Source: JARBUG01 sp035628915
GTDB lineage: Bacteria > Bacillota > Sulfobacillia > Symbiobacteriales > Symbiobacteriaceae
Assembly (NCBI GenBank): GCA_035628915.1
Contig: DASPIW010000032.1
Span: 3,443-67,442 of the forward strand
Length of the DNA stretch: 64,000 nucleotides
Direction of reading: 5' to 3'
Below the pieces are notes generated by a model, which saw only the letters and a list, made by a program, of their open reading frames with translations, searched no databases and had not been told where the DNA came from. The stretch's first letter is position 1. Each line of letters begins with the position of its first letter. The position numbers and the translations under genes are program-made. Shown here piece by piece: positions 1-8,187 of this stretch.

Positions 1-718
1 GAATCAAGGTGGTCCAGACGACCAGGGCCACAAGCGCGGCGCCTGCGACCAGACAGACGGCTGCCATGAGCCGCCCGGGGCGGGCAGCCCCCCTGATCCG
101 CGGCAGCAGGGCAACCAGCGCCAGGCTCTCGCTCATGATGCCGGAAAGCACACTCGCCCCTCCCACAACGGGGCTCATGCCGTTAGCGAGTACCGGCCCC
201 AGGCGGTTCAAGTCGATTTGCGGAATGGAGAGCGGCACCATCAGGAGGCTCAAGGTCACGATCAACCAGAAGGCCAGTTGGCTGAGTCGGGCCAGTACCT
301 CGAGCCGGCACCGGGCGGCGCAGGCGGCCGGAACGATGATGCTTGCACAGAGCACCACCCGGGGCGTTTCGGGCAGGAAGGCCGTCAAGATGGCGTCAGC
401 TCCCACCCATGATGAGCCCGTGAGAATGATCAGGGTCCAGACAATCAGCAGGACGTTAATCAGGCTGCCAAAGAAAGGGCCGGCCGCGGCGACCGGCAGT
501 TCAAAGAGGCCGCACCCGGGCCAGAAAGAGGCCAGCCAAACCCACAACCCGCCGATCAGCAGGCCGACGGCGGCGGCCACAACGCCACTAAGCCAGGCAT
601 CGGCACCAGCTTCCTTGATAATGCCCGCGGGAGTGTTCATCGTGGCGGATCCGATGATGGCCATTACCACCGTCAGAACTGCTTGGGTCGCGGATATCCT
701 GACGCTCGACTGTGACAC
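1..718 (-). CDS. gerAB: Spore germination permease GerAB (partial, runs off window)
   Basis: This is the integral-membrane subunit of a GerA-type germinant receptor, which sits in the inner spore membrane and resembles amino-acid/polyamine permeases. The reverse strand reads without interruption to the window edge, so the C-terminus is missing. The N-terminus has the family pattern RISATQ followed by a first hydrophobic helix; at least five further hydrophobic segments follow. The gene follows gerAC by about 24 bases and is the third gene of the operon. A GTG at 718 preceded by a G-rich stretch is my preferred start; a TTG at 733 is possible. Order AA-AC-AB differs from the Bacillus gerA order AA-AB-AC. 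Family assignment is confident; the germinant cannot be read from sequence. Confidence 0.85.
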   Translation of the reverse strand, partial: MSQSSVRISATQAVLTVVMAIIGSATMNTPAGIIKEAGADAWLSGVVAAAVGLLIGGLWVWLASFWPGCGLFELPVAAAGPFFGSLINVLLIVWTLIILTGSSWVGADAILTAFLPETPRVVLCASIIVPAACAARCRLEVLARLSQLAFWLIVTLSLLMVPLSIPQIDLNRLGPVLANGMSPVVGGASVLSGIMSESLALVALLPRIRGAARPGRLMAAVCLVAGAALVALVVWTTLI

Positions 719-742
719 GGGAGTCGCCCCCAACGGATTGAT

Positions 743-1936
743 CTACTGGTCGCGGCCGGAGCGGAACGGCTTTCCGATTGCAGTGCCGGTCTGATCGAGT
801 CGCACCGTCACTTCAGGGACGACGGGGACAAGTGGGTAGATTTCGTCCCACCGGCCTTTCCAGGCCCGCCACGCTTCCGGAAAGGCCCGCTGAAGGGAGG
901 CACCGATCCCCGCAGGATCGACGCCCAGATCCTGCTGCAGATGCCGCAGCGTTTGGGCGATTTCCTGGCGGATTACGCCTGCCGCGCGGTTCTCCAGTTC
1001 ATGGATCGCCGCTGGCTTGGTGAAATCGTCCGGGCACATGACGTCGCCGATTTTGGCGGAGACCGTGACAGGAGCATGCACGACCGGAAGCCGGCCACCC
1101 TGCCAGACGGGTCGGAGCGTCGAGCGGGCCCCCATCACCTCCACGCTGATCCCTTCGCCCGGAGGCTTCTTGCACGGAACCACGACGATCGTGCTGGAAA
1201 GCTTCTCATGCAGCCATGCCACGCCGCGCGTCTGGTGTTCATCAAGCCATCCGACCATCTTCGCACCGCGGAAGACGGCGGCTCCGCCTATCCGCAGACG
1301 TGATTCGGGCTCAGGTGCCGTGAGCTGGCCGGCGGATTCTGAGAGCGGTTCCACAGCGGCTGCCATGGGCGCCGTGGGCGGGCTGGAGAGCCTGAGCAGG
1401 AATTCGTACAGACGGACCTGAGTGGTCTTGGCTGTTTCCAGGAATGCATTCCGGTTGAGCCGGCGAATGCCGACGCCTTGGTTCATCTCCAGCCGGAAAC
1501 TCGGCACCAGCACATCCGCCGCCTTTCCGCGCGCGACGAGGATCCACTGGTCAAGTCGGGACTCGTGATCGCGCAAGAAGAAGTCAAGTACGTGGCCGAC
1601 GCCGTCGCGGGCGACCTGTTCGCCAATGATAATGGCGTTGTTGTGCGTCCACTCAGGTTTCCGGCTTACCATCTGGTTTAGATTCCGGATGGCCTCAAAC
1701 AAGGTCCGACCGGTGGCAGAGATTGTAAAGACACCCTCGCGGCTGCCTGTGTCGCCCCGTTCACCGCTCGCCGGCAATGGGTTTGCTACCTGTAGCGTTA
1801 CGCGCAACCGGCTGTCGGCGTCCCGATCGATGGCCAGGGCGGACACGATGGCGACTTCGTTGACTTCCCGGCGGTTCCAGCAGCCGGACAGCAGCATGAG
1901 GCAGAGGAGGAGCGCTACCCCGCGCGAACCGTTCAT
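743..1936 (-). CDS. gerAC: Spore germination lipoprotein GerAC
   Basis: This is the lipoprotein subunit of the GerA germinant receptor, anchored on the outer face of the inner spore membrane. From the ATG at 1936 the protein is 397 residues with a signal peptide ending in a lipobox, LLSGC, with Cys19 as the lipidation site. It continues with the typical CWNRREVNEVAIVSALAID segment and the long mixed alpha/beta GerAC fold. A strong GGAGGGGG lies six bases before this ATG, which rules out the longer reading frame that begins 51 bases upstream. The ATG overlaps the gerAA stop as ATGA, indicating translational coupling. Length is usual for the family (about 370-410 residues). Confidence 0.92.
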   Translation of the reverse strand: MNGSRGVALLLCLMLLSGCWNRREVNEVAIVSALAIDRDADSRLRVTLQVANPLPASGERGDTGSREGVFTISATGRTLFEAIRNLNQMVSRKPEWTHNNAIIIGEQVARDGVGHVLDFFLRDHESRLDQWILVARGKAADVLVPSFRLEMNQGVGIRRLNRNAFLETAKTTQVRLYEFLLRLSSPPTAPMAAAVEPLSESAGQLTAPEPESRLRIGGAAVFRGAKMVGWLDEHQTRGVAWLHEKLSSTIVVVPCKKPPGEGISVEVMGARSTLRPVWQGGRLPVVHAPVTVSAKIGDVMCPDDFTKPAAIHELENRAAGVIRQEIAQTLRHLQQDLGVDPAGIGASLQRAFPEAWRAWKGRWDEIYPLVPVVPEVTVRLDQTGTAIGKPFRSGRDQ

Positions 1937-3438
1937 CTGCCCCCTCCCGAAATGGAGCTGCGCCGGTTGCGCCTCCGCATGTGCCACCAGGGCGCCCGCA
2001 AGATGGTATCTTTCCAGTCGGCCGCCACTGCAGGAAGGGCCGGTCGGAGATATGAGGTACCGAAGGAGGTCAGGTTCAGCAGGTGAATCAGCAGCAGGAG
2101 CAGACCGACGACAACCCCATGCAGCCCTAACGAGGCGCCCAGCAGCATCATCGGGAAACGGATGAACCGCAGGGCAAGGGAGAGGTTGTACGCCGGAATC
2201 ACATAGGAACAGATGCCCGTCGTCGCCACGATGATCACCATTCCCGCGGAGGCGATGCGGGCTCTGATGGCCGCTTCACCGATGACCAGGCCGCCAATGA
2301 TGCTGATGGCCTGGCCCACAGGGCGGGGCAGCCGGATTCCCGCCTCACGCAGCAGCTCGAAGGCGATCTCCATCAGGAAGGCCTCCAGCACCGCCGGCCA
2401 CGGGACCCCTTCCCGCTGTGCCGCAAGCGCATGGAAGAGCGGGGAGGGAATCATTTCGTGGTGGTACGTGGTGACGGCCACATAGAAGGAGGGGAGCGTC
2501 AATGCAAAAAAGCCGGCGATCAGGCGGAGCACCCGGATGGCTGAGCCTATGTAGTAGCGCTCGTAGTAGTCTTCGGCCGATTGGAGGAGTTGGGTCAGGG
2601 TGATGGGCATCAGCAGGACCTGCGGGCTGCCCGAGGTGATCAGAGCCACCTGCCCCTCCAGTAGAGCCGCGGCCACTTTGTCCGGGCGTTCGGTGTGGGC
2701 GACGGTGGGAAATGGGGAGAAGGGCGCGTCTTCGATCATCTCCTCCACATAGGCCGAATCGAGCACTTCCGAGATTTGTATGGCACTGAGCCGCCTTCGC
2801 ACCTCTTCGACCACCTGCGGGTCGGCCAGGCCGTCCAGGAAGAGGAGGGCAATCTCGGTCTGGGTGCGCTCACCCAGCCGTTGCCGCTCCAGCCTGAAGG
2901 CCCTGACCGCCAGCCGCCGCCTGACAAGCGTCAGGTTGGTCTCCAGGTCTTCGGTGAAGCCTTCGCGGGGACCCCGGACCACGCCCTCGGTTAGGGGTTC
3001 GGAAACGCCGCGCGTCACCTCCCGCGGCACCCGGAACAGGAGTGCGCCATGGCAGCCATCGACCAGAAGGGCGGTCGAACCGCGCAGGATTTCGTTGATG
3101 CCTTGCTGCACAGTTAGAGCCGGCTGCGGATTGGCCAGGGGGATATTGCGCTGCCGGGCCAGGGTGGCCAGGTCGCCGGCAGTGGACGGGCGGCCAGGGG
3201 CGGGTATGCCCTGGTTCAACTGCAGCATGAGGCTGGCCAGGGCCTGTTCATCGATCTGGATGGCCTTGACCATGCTTTGGGAGTATATGAGGAGCGCTCG
3301 GAGAGGGCGGTCGCCTTCGATCACCAGGGAGCGAAAGCAGATATCGCCGCAGGGGTCCAGTGCTGGACGGAGCATCGCTTCAGCGGCGGTCAGGTCAGCC
3401 GGAATCGGTTGGTCCGGCTCGGGCCGGAGCCGGTTCAT
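1933..3438 (-). CDS. gerAA: Spore germination protein GerAA
   Basis: This is the A subunit of the GerA germinant receptor, with a cytosolic N-terminal half and a membrane-embedded C-terminal half. It has 501 residues from the ATG at 3438, chosen because a GGGGGG ribosome binding site lies eight bases upstream; the ATG at 3474 has none. The N-terminal 230 residues are hydrophilic. The conserved PSFYVAVTTYHHEMIP segment opens the membrane region of roughly five to six helices, and a short basic tail follows. It is the first gene of the gerAA-gerAC-gerAB operon. Family identity is clear. Together with gerAC and gerAB it shows that the host makes endospores. Confidence 0.93.
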   Translation of the reverse strand: MNRLRPEPDQPIPADLTAAEAMLRPALDPCGDICFRSLVIEGDRPLRALLIYSQSMVKAIQIDEQALASLMLQLNQGIPAPGRPSTAGDLATLARQRNIPLANPQPALTVQQGINEILRGSTALLVDGCHGALLFRVPREVTRGVSEPLTEGVVRGPREGFTEDLETNLTLVRRRLAVRAFRLERQRLGERTQTEIALLFLDGLADPQVVEEVRRRLSAIQISEVLDSAYVEEMIEDAPFSPFPTVAHTERPDKVAAALLEGQVALITSGSPQVLLMPITLTQLLQSAEDYYERYYIGSAIRVLRLIAGFFALTLPSFYVAVTTYHHEMIPSPLFHALAAQREGVPWPAVLEAFLMEIAFELLREAGIRLPRPVGQAISIIGGLVIGEAAIRARIASAGMVIIVATTGICSYVIPAYNLSLALRFIRFPMMLLGASLGLHGVVVGLLLLLIHLLNLTSFGTSYLRPALPAVAADWKDTILRAPWWHMRRRNRRSSISGGGR

Positions 3439-3515
3439 TCCAGTCCCCCCTTCAGCGGCCTCTCCGGTTAGCATGTCCAGGAAGTGGCGGAAGAGATGCG
3501 GAGCATGAGGACGCG

Positions 3516-3550
3516 AACGCCCCCGCTGCGTTTGACGCGGCGGGGGCGTT
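3516..3550 (-). terminator. GC hairpin after the surface-protein gene
   Basis: A 15-base inverted repeat (AACGCCCCCGCTGCG and its near-perfect complement, one mismatch) surrounds a 5-base loop. It lies immediately 3' of the copper-amine-oxidase-domain gene and upstream of gerAA, both on the minus strand. No U-tract follows, so termination may be weak or factor-dependent. Confidence 0.5.
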
Positions 3551-3556
3551 GGTCAT

Positions 3557-4867
3557 TCAGGGCGCTGACTTGGGTGGAGGAGGCGGCGGCTTGGGGCGGC
3601 TCCCGCCCGGGGGCTGGGGCTTGGGGCCGCTGCCGCCCGGAGGCGGGGGCGGCGGCTTGGGGCCGCTGTCACCGGGGGGCGGAGGCGGCGGCTTGGGGCC
3701 GCTGTCACCGGGAGGTGGCGGTGGCGGAACGGGGGCGCCCGGACCGGGGCCCGGCGCCGGCCCGCAGGGCTTACCAGGCTCGCACGGCGCCGGGGGCGGG
3801 CCGCCGTCGCCGGGAGGCGGGGGAACGGGGGCGCCCGGGCCGGGGCCCGGCGCCGGCCCGCAAGGCCGGCCGGGCTCGCACTCCGGCCGCGCCCCGAACA
3901 GCCGCTTGGCGTCCTGCTCTGTGATCACTTTCCCATCGGGCAGGCGGAACGTACCGTTCTCCTGCTTCTCCAAGACCGGAGGAGCTGTCGGTTTAGACGG
4001 CGGAGGGGGCGGCGGGGCGAAGCGGCCCTTCGCCTGCTCGGGCGACAGCACCGTTCCGTCGGGCAGCTTCAATCCGCCGTCGGGCAACTGCTCGGCGCCC
4101 TCCGGGCGCTCGTCCCGAACGGGGCGCCCAAGCATCTGGCCAATTTCCTGACGTGTCAGTACCTTACCGTCCGGAAGTCTGACACTGCCATCCTTCTCCA
4201 CAATAGACCCAGGGGGGAGGGGTGCGCGAGGCCCAGGGGGCATTCCCGCCGGGGGCTGCCCGACCGGAGGTTGCCCAACCGGAGGCTGTCCAACGGGAGG
4301 CTGTCCAACCGGAGGCTGCCCGAAAGGAGGCTGCCCGACAGGACCCTGCGCAGGCTTCATAATTGTCCCGTCCGGCAGCTTGAGCGCTCCATCCTCCGTA
4401 ACTTCAGCGCCGGGCGGCAGCGGCGGAGCCGTGCCTTCCTCGCGCACCAACGAGATCGTGGATGTCTCCGGATCCCAATCCACCTTCACGCCGAACGCTT
4501 CAGCGATGAACCGGACGGGAAGCATCGTCCGCCCTTCCACAACCTTGGCGGCGACATCCAACTCGACGATTTCGCCGTCCACAGTCACCAGATTGGAGTC
4601 GATCGGCACGCGGATCACTTTCTCACCCATCCGTAACACTGCCGTGTTGTTCTCAGCGTCCCACTCCACTTCGGCGCCCAGGCTGTTTGCCAGCGCCCGG
4701 AGCGGAAGCAGGGTCCGGCCGTCCACAACGACAGGCTTGACTTCGGCCTCGATGGTGTACCCGTCGAGCACCAGGGACGGTGGCGGAGGGTCTTCTGCGG
4801 CGGCGCCGGCCGGAATTATGATCAGGACCCACATGATGCCGACCAGGCTGATCAGATAGCGCTTCAA
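3557..4867 (-). CDS. Secreted copper-amine-oxidase N1-domain protein with Pro-rich tail
   Basis: Secreted or wall-associated protein of 436 residues. The TTG at 4867 is the start: GGAGGTGG lies seven bases upstream and a classical signal peptide (MKRYLISLVGIMWVLIII, ending near GAAAE) follows directly. Residues about 32-135 hold two copies of the copper amine oxidase N-terminal (stalk) repeat, each with a GRT-L/M-LP-L/V-R motif. Four LPDG motifs then alternate with spacers, including six GQPPV-type pentapeptides. The last 110 residues are Pro/Gly-rich blocks such as PPPPPPGDSGPK. The stalk domain is common on Firmicutes surface proteins and has no oxidase activity by itself. No sortase or S-layer anchor was seen. 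A consensus promoter precedes it, so it is its own transcription unit next to gerA. Function unknown. Confidence 0.85.
   Translation of the reverse strand: MKRYLISLVGIMWVLIIIPAGAAAEDPPPPSLVLDGYTIEAEVKPVVVDGRTLLPLRALANSLGAEVEWDAENNTAVLRMGEKVIRVPIDSNLVTVDGEIVELDVAAKVVEGRTMLPVRFIAEAFGVKVDWDPETSTISLVREEGTAPPLPPGAEVTEDGALKLPDGTIMKPAQGPVGQPPFGQPPVGQPPVGQPPVGQPPVGQPPAGMPPGPRAPLPPGSIVEKDGSVRLPDGKVLTRQEIGQMLGRPVRDERPEGAEQLPDGGLKLPDGTVLSPEQAKGRFAPPPPPPSKPTAPPVLEKQENGTFRLPDGKVITEQDAKRLFGARPECEPGRPCGPAPGPGPGAPVPPPPGDGGPPPAPCEPGKPCGPAPGPGPGAPVPPPPPPGDSGPKPPPPPPGDSGPKPPPPPPGGSGPKPQPPGGSRPKPPPPPPKSAP
3575..3735 (-). repeat. Tandem repeats encoding PPPPPPGDSGPK-type units
   Basis: About three to four copies of a roughly 36-base GC-rich unit (core GGCGGCGGCTTGGGGCCGCT) encode poly-proline blocks at the C-terminus of the surface protein. 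The unit copies are nearly identical in the middle and decay at the ends. Such repeats are prone to copy-number change between strains and to assembly collapse. Confidence 0.75.
4254..4343 (-). repeat. Six 15-base units encoding GQPPV/F/M
   Basis: Six consecutive 15-base units of the type GGCTGCCCGACCGGA (plus-strand view) encode the pentapeptide GQPP-V/F in the linker of the surface protein. Third-position differences between units show that the array is older than the Pro/Gly repeat downstream. Confidence 0.8.
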
Positions 4868-4897
4868 TGTACCACCTCCAAAGCCATTCTTGGATAC

Positions 4898-4925
4898 ATT
4901 ATACATGAAGCATAAGTATTGCCAA
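4898..4925 (-). promoter_or_regulatory. Sigma-A-type promoter of the surface-protein gene
   Basis: On the minus strand the -35 hexamer TTGGCA (4925-4920) and the -10 hexamer TATAAT (4903-4898, perfect consensus) are separated by 16 bases. They lie about 30 bases upstream of the TTG start at 4867, with GGAGGTGG between. Confidence 0.8.
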
Positions 4926-5000
4926 GGATAGATAATAGTGTTCCCTGCTAACATCCAAGGGAAGATCAGTGGCTGCCCCGACGGAGGCGGTCACACTTCG

Positions 5001-6020
5001 CTATATCTCGCCGATGATCTCTCCGGCGGCCCGCTCCCGCTCGGCGCCGGCGAAGCGCGTGTACTGGCCGACTTTCCAATAGGAGTAGGATCCGCGGGTC
5101 CAAGGATCACCCTTCCAATAATCGACGGTGGCTCGGCCGTTCACCGGTTGGCAGTGCCCGGAAGCACAGGCTTAAGCTGCTGCAGGAACTGCCGGGCCCG
5201 GTCGGCGGGCGTGCCGCTGCCAAAACCGGCGCCGTAATGGCCGCCCGTATAGTTGACCAGAATCCCGGACTGCCCGGGCTGGGCCCGGGTTACCTCCCAC
5301 GAGCACTGGTAGCCCGTATCGGCGTGAGATTCACCGTTGCAGCAGAGGTCCGCCCACACCCGGTCGGTCAACTGCACATTCAGCTTGGTGTTGGTCCCCA
5401 TGGGCAGTTCGGCGATGGCCGTCTGCTTCAGAGGCGAGAAACCGGCCCGGCTGTATTCAACCGCCGTGCGCAGGACGGAGAAGGGCACCGTCAGCACCAC
5501 ATGGTCAAACACCAGGTCCTGGGAAGCCCCGCCGCTGCGCACCGTCAGTGTAAGCCGGCCACCGTCGTTCCGCCGGATCGCCTCCAGCCGCACGCCCGTC
5601 TCAATCTGACCTGACGAGCTGCCGCCAATCCGGCGACGATTCGATCATTGCCGCCCTGCTGTATCCCAATTAATACAGGAGGTTAAGCGCACTCTGTTCA
5701 GCGCTCGCGGCGCCGAATTCAATGGTATAAGCCACATCCAGCAGGCGGCCCAGCCGGGAGGTCGTCCCACCGGGCACCGACTCCTCGATCCAGTCGGCAA
5801 TCGACATATGGTCAGTTCCCGTCCCCGCCGGGTGGAGCGGTTGTACAAGGTCGGACACCCCGCCTCGGACAGATCCCGGTGGAGCTTATGCCAGATGGCT
5901 TTCAGGTCGCTTGTCGCCTCGGCGGCCGTGTCGATCCGGCCGTCATTGTAATGGGCGGGATCCGTGCCCTGGGGCTCGGCCTGAATGGCCAGCTGCAAAC
6001 CCAGCTCGTGGCACAATTGC
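5001..6020 (-). pseudogene. Flavin monoamine oxidase relic, multiple frameshifts
   Basis: Three minus-strand frames carry successive parts of one flavin-containing amine oxidase. The segment at about 5880-6015 reads CHELGLQLAIQAEPQGTD. A different frame at 5690-5850 reads MSIADWIEESVPGG and YTIEFGAASAEQSALNL. The next piece near 5600-5670 reads GGNDRIVAGLA in a third frame. Residues matching VRLEAIRRNDGGRL and TVPFSVLR occupy 5141-5593. The C-terminal FAD-binding signature DPWTRGSYSYWKVGQYTRFA lies in yet another frame at 5005-5100, ending at the TAG at 5001. The N-terminal GxGxxG dinucleotide-binding segment is absent. At least four frameshifts and an N-terminal truncation make it non-functional. 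Confidence 0.85.
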
Positions 6021-6150
6021 CGGCTCGGGTACCGGCTTCATGCATGAGGCCTTCGACCAGGACGATCCCGCCCGCTTTACCCGCCCCTGGTTCGCCTGGG
6101 CCCACACGCTCTTCGCGGAACTGCTGCTTCGGACTTATGGCGAAGGGTGA
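6016..6150 (+). pseudogene. C-terminal fragment of a GH125 exo-alpha-mannosidase-like gene
   Basis: The plus strand here reads GSGTGFMHEAFDQDDPARFT followed by RPWFAWAHTLFAELLLRTYG and a stop at 6148-6150. From memory this matches the C-terminus of glycoside hydrolase family 125 (metal-independent alpha-mannosidases), where G-x-MHE-F, DP-x-x-FTR-x-WFAWA-N/H-TLF is conserved. Upstream in this frame the similarity stops near 6016, exactly where the minus-strand amine oxidase relic begins. Only about 40 of roughly 430 residues survive, so it is a deletion remnant. The last 16 bases overlap the end of the convergent membrane-protein gene. Confidence 0.7.
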
Positions 6151-6689
6151 CCCCCCGCCAGTGCCCCGGCCAGGGCGTACAAAATGGCAGGGGGCAGCAG
6201 CCCAACGATTGCCGCGAGGATCAACTTGCCCCAGCCCATGCCCGAAGCTCCGGCCAGAATGGCAACGGATTCGGCCACAATCGGGACCGGGCGGGTGATG
6301 ACCACCGCCAGCGCTCCCCACCGCGCGAGCAGGCGCTCAGCCTGCTCGCGTTCCGCGTCCGTAACGAACCGGGCCAGCAGGGCGCCGCCCCGACGCCCAA
6401 TCGCGAAGCCGCACAGGGCGCCGCCCAGCCCCCCGGCCAGGGAGAGCGCGGCCCCGAGCCATACGCCGAAGCGCGCCCCGTGGGCCACCATGACCAGGCT
6501 GGAGGGGACGGGCAGCAGTACGTCGGCAATCAGCAGGCCCACGCCCGCCGCAGCCGCCCCCGGACCGCCCCGCGCCAACCAGGGCGTGGGATCGGACAGA
6601 ATCCGGATGCCCAGCCCATCTACGGCGAAAAAGATCGCCAGCAGCACCCCGGCCAGCGCCGCCAGCGCCATCAGCAGCCGCTTCATCAC
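6135..6689 (-). CDS. VTT/SNARE-associated-domain (DedA-like) membrane protein
   Basis: Polytopic membrane protein of 184 residues. The GTG at 6689 (followed directly by ATG) is preferred because GGAGGTGG lies seven bases upstream. Hydrophobic helices occur near residues 4-22, 40-62, 70-95, 128-150 and 158-178. The glycine-rich central part, with LPVPSSLVM, GALCGFAIGRRGG and TRPVPIVAESVAILAG, matches the VTT (SNARE-associated Golgi) domain of the DedA/TVP38 superfamily, implicated in lipid scrambling and membrane homeostasis. It stands alone and ends inside the GH125 relic. The substrate cannot be inferred. Confidence 0.75.
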   Translation of the reverse strand: MMKRLLMALAALAGVLLAIFFAVDGLGIRILSDPTPWLARGGPGAAAAGVGLLIADVLLPVPSSLVMVAHGARFGVWLGAALSLAGGLGGALCGFAIGRRGGALLARFVTDAEREQAERLLARWGALAVVITRPVPIVAESVAILAGASGMGWGKLILAAIVGLLPPAILYALAGALAGGHPSP

Positions 6690-6818
6690 TATGCCACCTC
6701 CATCTCCCCACATCTATTCCGGCACTGGCCCCCCGCACGCCATTGTCACGGGGGATTGACTTTTCAGATGGCGTAGGACAAGCTGGGTTTACATATCTCA
6801 TTAATGGTGGTAGCAATC

Positions 6819-7703
6819 ATGAAGCGGTTCATTGTTGGATACGGAGCGGCGCTGGCCTCTGCCGCTCTGGTCGGGTTCTTCACCGTGCTCAACAAGTGGC
6901 TGATGACCGAGCAGGTTCCCGCGCTCACGGCGGGCGCCTTGACCTACACGGCGGCGGGGCTGGCATTGCTGCCCTGGGCGCTGAGGGCAGGCGGACTCCA
7001 TTTTCGGCGCCCGGGGATTTTGGCGCTCTGGCTGCTGGCCGGCTCCGTACTCGGCCCCAGCCTCTACTTCCTGGGCCTCAAGCTTACATCCGGCCTCCAG
7101 GGCGTGCTGATGATCAACATGGAGGCGGTCTTCACGGCGCTGCTGGCCTTCGCACTCTTTCGTGAGCGGCTGACGCCGTGGGCCGTGGTCGCCGGCCTGG
7201 CAGTGCTGGCCGGCGGGCTGTGGCTCTCCTGGCCGGCCCGGGGCGCCAGCCTGCTCGCGGGTGACGCGTTGGGCAACCTGCTCATTGCCCTGGGGTACCT
7301 GGGCTGGGGTACGGAGAACAACCTGGGCCGGCTGCTGGGACAGGATATTCCGACGGTGACGCTCGTGTCACTCAAGGCACTGGTGGCCGGTGCCGTCATG
7401 GCCCTGCTGGCCCTGGCTTCGGGCCAGCCGCTGGCCGTCGCCTGGCGGGTGGTGCCCGGCATTGTGGCCAGCGGCGCGTTCTCCCTCGGCCTTTCGCTGG
7501 CCTTCTTCTATGCGGCCATGCGGCACATCGGGGCGGGGCGGACCGGGTTGATCTCATCCACCTCGACCCTGTGGGGGGTAGTCAGCGCTCTTCTGCTCCT
7601 GCACGAGTCCCTGACGGCCAAAATCGCGGGCGCAGGTTTGCTCATGCTGGCCGGCCTGGCCCTCTTTGCCTGGGAGAGCAGGCAGCGGGAGGGGCACGGG
7701 TAG
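6819..7703 (+). CDS. EamA/DMT-family transporter
   Basis: Drug/metabolite transporter superfamily permease of 294 residues with about ten transmembrane helices and two EamA repeats (residues about 5-135 and 145-285). Typical elements include the helix with YTAAGLALLPWALR in repeat 1, LINMEAVFTALLAF with FRERLTPWAVVAG at its end, and STLWGVVSALLLLHESLT in repeat 2. The ATG at 6819 has GGTGG about eight bases upstream; the in-frame ATG at 6804 lacks a site. Family members export amino acids, nucleosides or other metabolites; the substrate is not predictable. It is monocistronic and followed by a long hairpin. Confidence 0.85.
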   Translation: MKRFIVGYGAALASAALVGFFTVLNKWLMTEQVPALTAGALTYTAAGLALLPWALRAGGLHFRRPGILALWLLAGSVLGPSLYFLGLKLTSGLQGVLMINMEAVFTALLAFALFRERLTPWAVVAGLAVLAGGLWLSWPARGASLLAGDALGNLLIALGYLGWGTENNLGRLLGQDIPTVTLVSLKALVAGAVMALLALASGQPLAVAWRVVPGIVASGAFSLGLSLAFFYAAMRHIGAGRTGLISSTSTLWGVVSALLLLHESLTAKIAGAGLLMLAGLALFAWESRQREGHG

Positions 7704-7754
7704 ACCCGATTCCGGCCATGGAATTACCGGAGCGATCCCTCGGATGGGGTTGCG

Positions 7755-7800
7755 ACAGAAAATGGAAGGTGAGGCTTGGCATACACCTTCCATTTTCTGT
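7755..7800 (+). terminator. 17-base perfect inverted repeat after the EamA gene
   Basis: ACAGAAAATGGAAGGTG at 7755-7771 and its perfect complement at 7784-7800 enclose a 12-base loop. The 5' arm carries AAAA and the 3' arm TTTT, so the structure can terminate transcription on either strand. Confidence 0.7.
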
Positions 7801-7889
7801 TCGAAACCAGTCCGGTGCGAGGCTGCAGCCTCCAGTTACCTAACCGCGTGGCGGATCATTGCATGCCCAACTTGCACCGCCAACAACAG

Positions 7890-7924
7890 CAAGAGCACCC
7901 CGGACCCGGGGTGCTCTTGTTTTG
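7890..7924 (+). terminator. Intrinsic terminator (hairpin plus TTTT)
   Basis: CAAGAGCACCCC at 7890-7901 pairs with GGGGTGCTCTTG at 7908-7919, followed by TTTTG. It lies seven bases beyond the stop of the small minus-strand lipoprotein gene, so it may serve both directions. Confidence 0.75.
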
Positions 7925-7930
7925 CACTGA

Positions 7931-8038
7931 CTAATGGGCGTAACGGATATCCACGGTGTCGATCCTTCGCGAGCGTGGATTGCCGCAGGCGGTGAGAAGT
8001 GCCATGAGAGCGAGGGCCACCGCGCTCAACACTCGCAT
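7931..8038 (-). CDS. 35-residue putative small lipoprotein
   Basis: A very short gene encoding 35 residues: a basic start (MR), a hydrophobic core (VLSAVALALMALL) and a lipobox LTAC-G. The mature peptide would be only about 18 residues, starting at Cys18 and carrying a basic stretch (RSRR). The shape resembles entericidin-like or other tiny lipoproteins, but I recognise no family. The Shine-Dalgarno sequence is weak (GGTGA four bases before ATG). A hairpin terminator follows the stop directly. The gene is divergent from the chemoreceptor gene, with about 150 bases between. The signal-peptide pattern is clear; expression is not proven. Confidence 0.5.
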   Translation of the reverse strand: MRVLSAVALALMALLTACGNPRSRRIDTVDIRYAH

Positions 8039-8187
8039 TTTCACCGAAACCGCCACTTCACTCAACTCAAAATACTATGTATGGAAACTAGATATGTCGG
8101 ATGGTGTAATTTCAAGGATTGATATTTACTGGCAACATCCTGTATCATTACCATATCCCTCAACTCAGAAAAGGGAGCGAACTCACA

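Noticed and set aside
9..794. Plus-strand 261-codon frame at the window start
   Set aside because: It lies opposite gerAB, whose helices and N-terminal family motif are clear on the minus strand.
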